Shown here: in pieces, positions 4,642 through 6,835 of the stretch
Layout: each line of letters opens with the position of its first letter
How positions within the stretch are numbered: position 1 is the stretch's first letter
NCBI GenBank assembly: GCA_030152125.1
Contig: JASLIR010000173.1
Span: 1 to 6,835, forward strand
Direction of reading: 5' to 3'
Source: Alkanindiges sp.
GTDB lineage: Bacteria > Pseudomonadota > Gammaproteobacteria > Pseudomonadales > Moraxellaceae
DNA: 6,835 bases
Made by a program: the position numbers and the translations under genes
Notes under the pieces: generated by a model
The model's database searches: none
Seen by the model: only the letters and a program-made list of their open reading frames with translations
What the model was told of the DNA's origin: nothing

Positions 4642-6129
4642 TTAACGCAGCCAAGGGGTTGCGTTATTTTCATCAATCACCCAGGTGGAGTTGGAGCTGG
4701 TATTGCTTACATCAGTAATGTCCCAACCGGTAAATGTGGCAATCTGTTTGAGTTCAGCGGTGGTTTTACCAGTACCGCCTGCGCTAGTGGACTGGCCAGA
4801 TGTGGTGGTGTCCCAGTAGCTGTTGGATGTGTTAACCGACCCATTAGAAATAGAACCGATTAACCCGCCTGCCACGGAGTAGGCTTGTACATAACCTGTA
4901 GAATAACTATTAATAATATTAGCATCCCCATCGCTCGCAGAATTTAGACCAACCAACCCGCCGACGCGTGAATGCCCATTTACTGCTCCTGTATTGTAGC
5001 TATTTATTACATTACCTATACTGCCAAAAGAATAACCACTATTTGAGCCGGTTATTCCTCCAACATTGTCCCATCCATTTACGGTTGCTGATGAAGAGCT
5101 GGAGTAAATATTTGCTATACCATCATAAGTGGCATTGGCCCCAACAAGCCCGCCAATGTTAATCAGCCCGTTTACTTCACCGGACACAGAGGTTTTTGAA
5201 ATAATTGTCGTAGCATCTATACCGCCATTTGCACCAGCTAATCCGCCAACGGCATTGCGACCAGTTACTGATACATTTGCTAAACCAATATTTCTAACTA
5301 TCGGACTGGAAATAATTCCAAAGAGGCCAACAAAGTCAGTATCTGGCCGATTAATGTATAAGTCATTTACTTTGTGCCCTAAACCATGAAATCTGCCTTG
5401 AAATGCTTCCCCTGCTAGATTGGGTTTATCAGGAGATGAATAGTCAATCCCTGAAGCATCTCCTATGGGGCTAAAACCCGCCCCACCATTCCAGCCACTG
5501 GTTGCGCTGGCATCAATATCACTGCCCAGCGCATAGTTACCTGTCAGGTTGTTCTTGATACCCTGTAACGTCGTGCTTGTGGTATCACCTGCCACACCAA
5601 GGCTGTTGACCACGGTGTAATCGGTGCTGTTAATACGCAAGGTAGCACCAGCGCCACTTAAGGTGATCTTGCTGCCGTTGTTCAGGTAGTAGTCGTTAGT
5701 AGTATTGTAGTTCAGTACCAGACGCCCCAGTGTTCCGGTCAGGCTTACATTGTTATTAACCTGAATATCCTTGGCAGCACTCAAACTCAGTATCACATTG
5801 CCACTGCTGGACACTGCATCATTAACAGTAGTGTTGCCCTGGCCAGTAGCAGTACCCACTGCGGTCAACGACACACTACCATCATTTAAGCTGCTGCTTA
5901 ATTCACTGCCGTTAATGGTTCCACCACTGCCTACATTGATGCTGTTGGCACGGATTTGCCACACACTGCTGGTGCCCGGCAGGTTAGTCTGGTTGACCTT
6001 GCGGGTGGTCACACTGGCACTGTTGGCTACTGCCACGTCTGCGCCAATGGTGCGGATGGCGCCACCAAAGCCATTGGTAGGGGCGAAGCATCCAGTGCAC
6101 CAGTCAAATTCACCACACCACTGGCAGAG
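4642..6129 (-). CDS. Filamentous haemagglutinin-like exoprotein, C-terminal part (GLUG repeats)
   Basis: This is the downstream portion of a large secreted beta-helix protein of the two-partner-secretion (TpsA) kind, presumably a surface adhesin. The frame is open from 6129 down to a TAA at 4642-4644. The homologous part seems to begin about 6085 with APTNGFGGAIRTIGADV, which continues directly from the upstream fragment in another frame. The first ATG-like (GTG) start in this frame is at 6036, but it has no convincing ribosome site. A low-complexity Ser/Thr/Asn-rich beta-helix region is followed by LTGNYALGSDIDASAT and FQGRFHGLGHKVNDLYI. Then come five GLUG-type repeats (see 4849-5337) and the end WVIDENNATPWLR, typical of this family as I remember it. 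It is probably not made as a separate protein and belongs with the fragment ending at 6027. Confidence 0.85.
   Translation of the reverse strand, partial: LCQWCGEFDWCTGCFAPTNGFGGAIRTIGADVAVANSASVTTRKVNQTNLPGTSSVWQIRANSINVGSGGTINGSELSSSLNDGSVSLTAVGTATGQGNTTVNDAVSSSGNVILSLSAAKDIQVNNNVSLTGTLGRLVLNYNTTNDYYLNNGSKITLSGAGATLRINSTDYTVVNSLGVAGDTTSTTLQGIKNNLTGNYALGSDIDASATSGWNGGAGFSPIGDASGIDYSSPDKPNLAGEAFQGRFHGLGHKVNDLYINRPDTDFVGLFGIISSPIVRNIGLANVSVTGRNAVGGLAGANGGIDATTIISKTSVSGEVNGLINIGGLVGANATYDGIANIYSSSSSATVNGWDNVGGITGSNSGYSFGSIGNVINSYNTGAVNGHSRVGGLVGLNSASDGDANIINSYSTGYVQAYSVAGGLIGSISNGSVNTSNSYWDTTTSGQSTSAGGTGKTTAELKQIATFTGWDITDVSNTSSNSTWVIDENNATPWLR
4849..5337 (-). repeat. GLUG-type protein repeats in the adhesin
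   Basis: After a lead-in DFVGLFGII, five cores with the pattern (V/I)-(G/A)-G-(L/I)-x-G recur at roughly 30-33 residue spacing: NAVGGLAGAN, NIGGLVGAN, DNVGGITGSN, SRVGGLVGLN and SVAGGLIGSI. Between them lie Ser/Thr/Asn-rich strands such as SYNTGAVNG and SYSTGYV. This matches the GLUG motif known from secreted beta-helix adhesins. The DNA here is A/T-richer than in the rest of the gene: 20-23 G+C per 60 bases on several hand-counted lines, against 31 per 60 in upstream parts. Confidence 0.8.
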
Positions 6130-6835
6130 TCAGCAATCAAATCAATCACACCGCGGTCATTGCCAGCCAGGGTTTGGGCGCGAATGGTGCCTGCACTGCT
6201 GATGCTGACAGTACTGGATGAATTAACACCCTGCGCGGTTAAAATCACCTTGCCGCCATCGGCCTGAATAGTTCCGGCACTGTTATTAATGGTTGCGGTG
6301 TTATGCCCGGCATTAATGGTTTGCGAGTTCAGTACCCGGTTAGTTAAACTTAAAGTCACATCAGAGGCTGCAGTTAACAGGATGGAACCATCGTTGTTAA
6401 CAACCGTACCTGCCTGCTGGATGCTGGGCGCAATCAATGCCGCTGTACCGGTATTGGCAACCGCAATCGCACCCTGGTTAGTAATACCGGCACTGCTGCT
6501 GCCGTTAAAACGATAGGTGCCACTATTAAAGTCGCTATCGCTAATGGCTAAAGTAGAAGCTACCAGACCACCCACATTCACCTGTGCGCTGCTGCCAAAG
6601 GTAATGCCGTTCGGGTTAACAATAAACACCTGGCCATTGGCATTTAAGGCGCCCTGAATACTGCTGGGGGTAGCAGTTACCACCCGGTTTAAGGCAATCG
6701 CATTAGCATCCGGCTGCACAAAATTAACGGTTTCACCACTGGCAATGGAAAAGTCATTCCAGTTAATAATCGCCTTACTGGCATTCTGGTTAACCGTCGT
6801 GGTACTGCCAGATACACCGATACTGCTTACACCAG
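6027..6835 (-). CDS. Filamentous haemagglutinin-like exoprotein, TPS-domain part, frame-shifted
   Basis: The gene enters from the right edge on the - strand, so the signal peptide and start are outside the window; 268 residues are visible. They contain the TPS secretion domain, which is recognised by an outer-membrane TpsB transporter: INWNDFSIASGETVNF, ALNRVV, ANGQVFIVNPNGITFG (NPNG encoded at 6606-6617) and NVGGLVASTL. A beta-helix-like region rich in Ala, Ser, Thr and Asn follows. After GALDAS the frame runs into PLPMALVAPSAPLAQTWQ, which is unlike the family, and stops at a TAG (6027-6029). The expected continuation is in another frame from about 6085. The full protein, if the frame were whole, would have about 731 residues inside this window. 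It is broken as written, whether by mutation or by sequence error. No tpsB gene is visible. Confidence 0.88.
   Translation of the reverse strand, partial: GVSSIGVSGSTTTVNQNASKAIINWNDFSIASGETVNFVQPDANAIALNRVVTATPSSIQGALNANGQVFIVNPNGITFGSSAQVNVGGLVASTLAISDSDFNSGTYRFNGSSSAGITNQGAIAVANTGTAALIAPSIQQAGTVVNNDGSILLTAASDVTLSLTNRVLNSQTINAGHNTATINNSAGTIQADGGKVILTAQGVNSSSTVSISSAGTIRAQTLAGNDRGVIDLIADSASGVVNLTGALDASPLPMALVAPSAPLAQTWQ
6079..6088 (-). other. Apparent one-base deletion breaking the adhesin frame
   Basis: Reading the - strand, GATGCTTC is followed by GCCCCTACC. One added base after GCTTC would read Asp-Ala-Ser-Ala-Pro-Thr and join the TPS fragment smoothly to NGFGGAIRTIGADV in the other frame. 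The nearest run is only four bases (GGGG at 6080-6083 on the + strand), short for slipped-strand switching. The lesion must lie between 6027 and 6129, because the upstream frame stops at 6027 and the downstream frame is closed by a TGA at 6130-6132. Confidence 0.75.

Noticed and set aside
5771..6202. + strand ORFs opposite the adhesin gene
   Set aside because: Their peptides are mirror products of the Ser/Thr/Asn repeats of the - strand gene, with no ribosome site or recognisable domain.

Overview
The window looks like a chromosomal segment of a proteobacterium, most likely a betaproteobacterium. The succinate dehydrogenase genes run in the order C-D-A-B, and the SdhA and SdhB sequences resemble the betaproteobacterial type as I remember it. 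The neighbours, a tripartite RND efflux pump and a two-partner-secretion adhesin, also imply a Gram-negative cell. A closer placement, for example among the methylotrophic Methylophilaceae, would be a guess.

Layout. (1) Positions 2-700 (+) hold the last 232 codons of an AcrB/MexB-type RND efflux transporter that enters from the left edge. (2) Positions 701-1122 carry no conventional gene. They hold a hairpin, a possible 24-codon ORF with a very good Shine-Dalgarno, a strong sigma70-like promoter (983-1011), and a structured leader with an intrinsic-terminator-like hairpin (1050-1071) placed before sdhC. (3) Positions 1123-4518 (+) are sdhC-sdhD-sdhA-sdhB, the four subunits of respiratory complex II. 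The genes are tightly packed, with an ATGA overlap between sdhC and sdhD. (4) A 16-bp perfect, A/T-flanked stem (4539-4576) is a bidirectional terminator between converging genes. (5) Positions 4642-6835 (-) encode a filamentous-haemagglutinin-like exoprotein whose N-terminus lies beyond the right edge. It has a TPS secretion domain, a beta-helix region, GLUG-type repeats and a C-terminal WVIDENNATPWLR end. The reading frame is broken by an apparent one-base deletion near 6079-6088.

How the parts work. The sdh genes form one transcription unit. SdhA (covalent FAD) oxidises succinate to fumarate, SdhB (three Fe-S clusters) carries the electrons, and SdhC and SdhD anchor the complex, bind haem b and reduce ubiquinone. 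The residues expected for all of these roles are present. The efflux pump and the adhesin are unrelated neighbours, each presumably transcribed separately.

Points most worth a second look are the possible attenuator in the sdh leader, the micro-ORF with its start codon inside a hairpin, the frameshift in the adhesin, an Arg-Gly pair in SdhB where His is usual, and an extra segment in SdhA. I saw no mobile element, CRISPR array, tRNA or rRNA.
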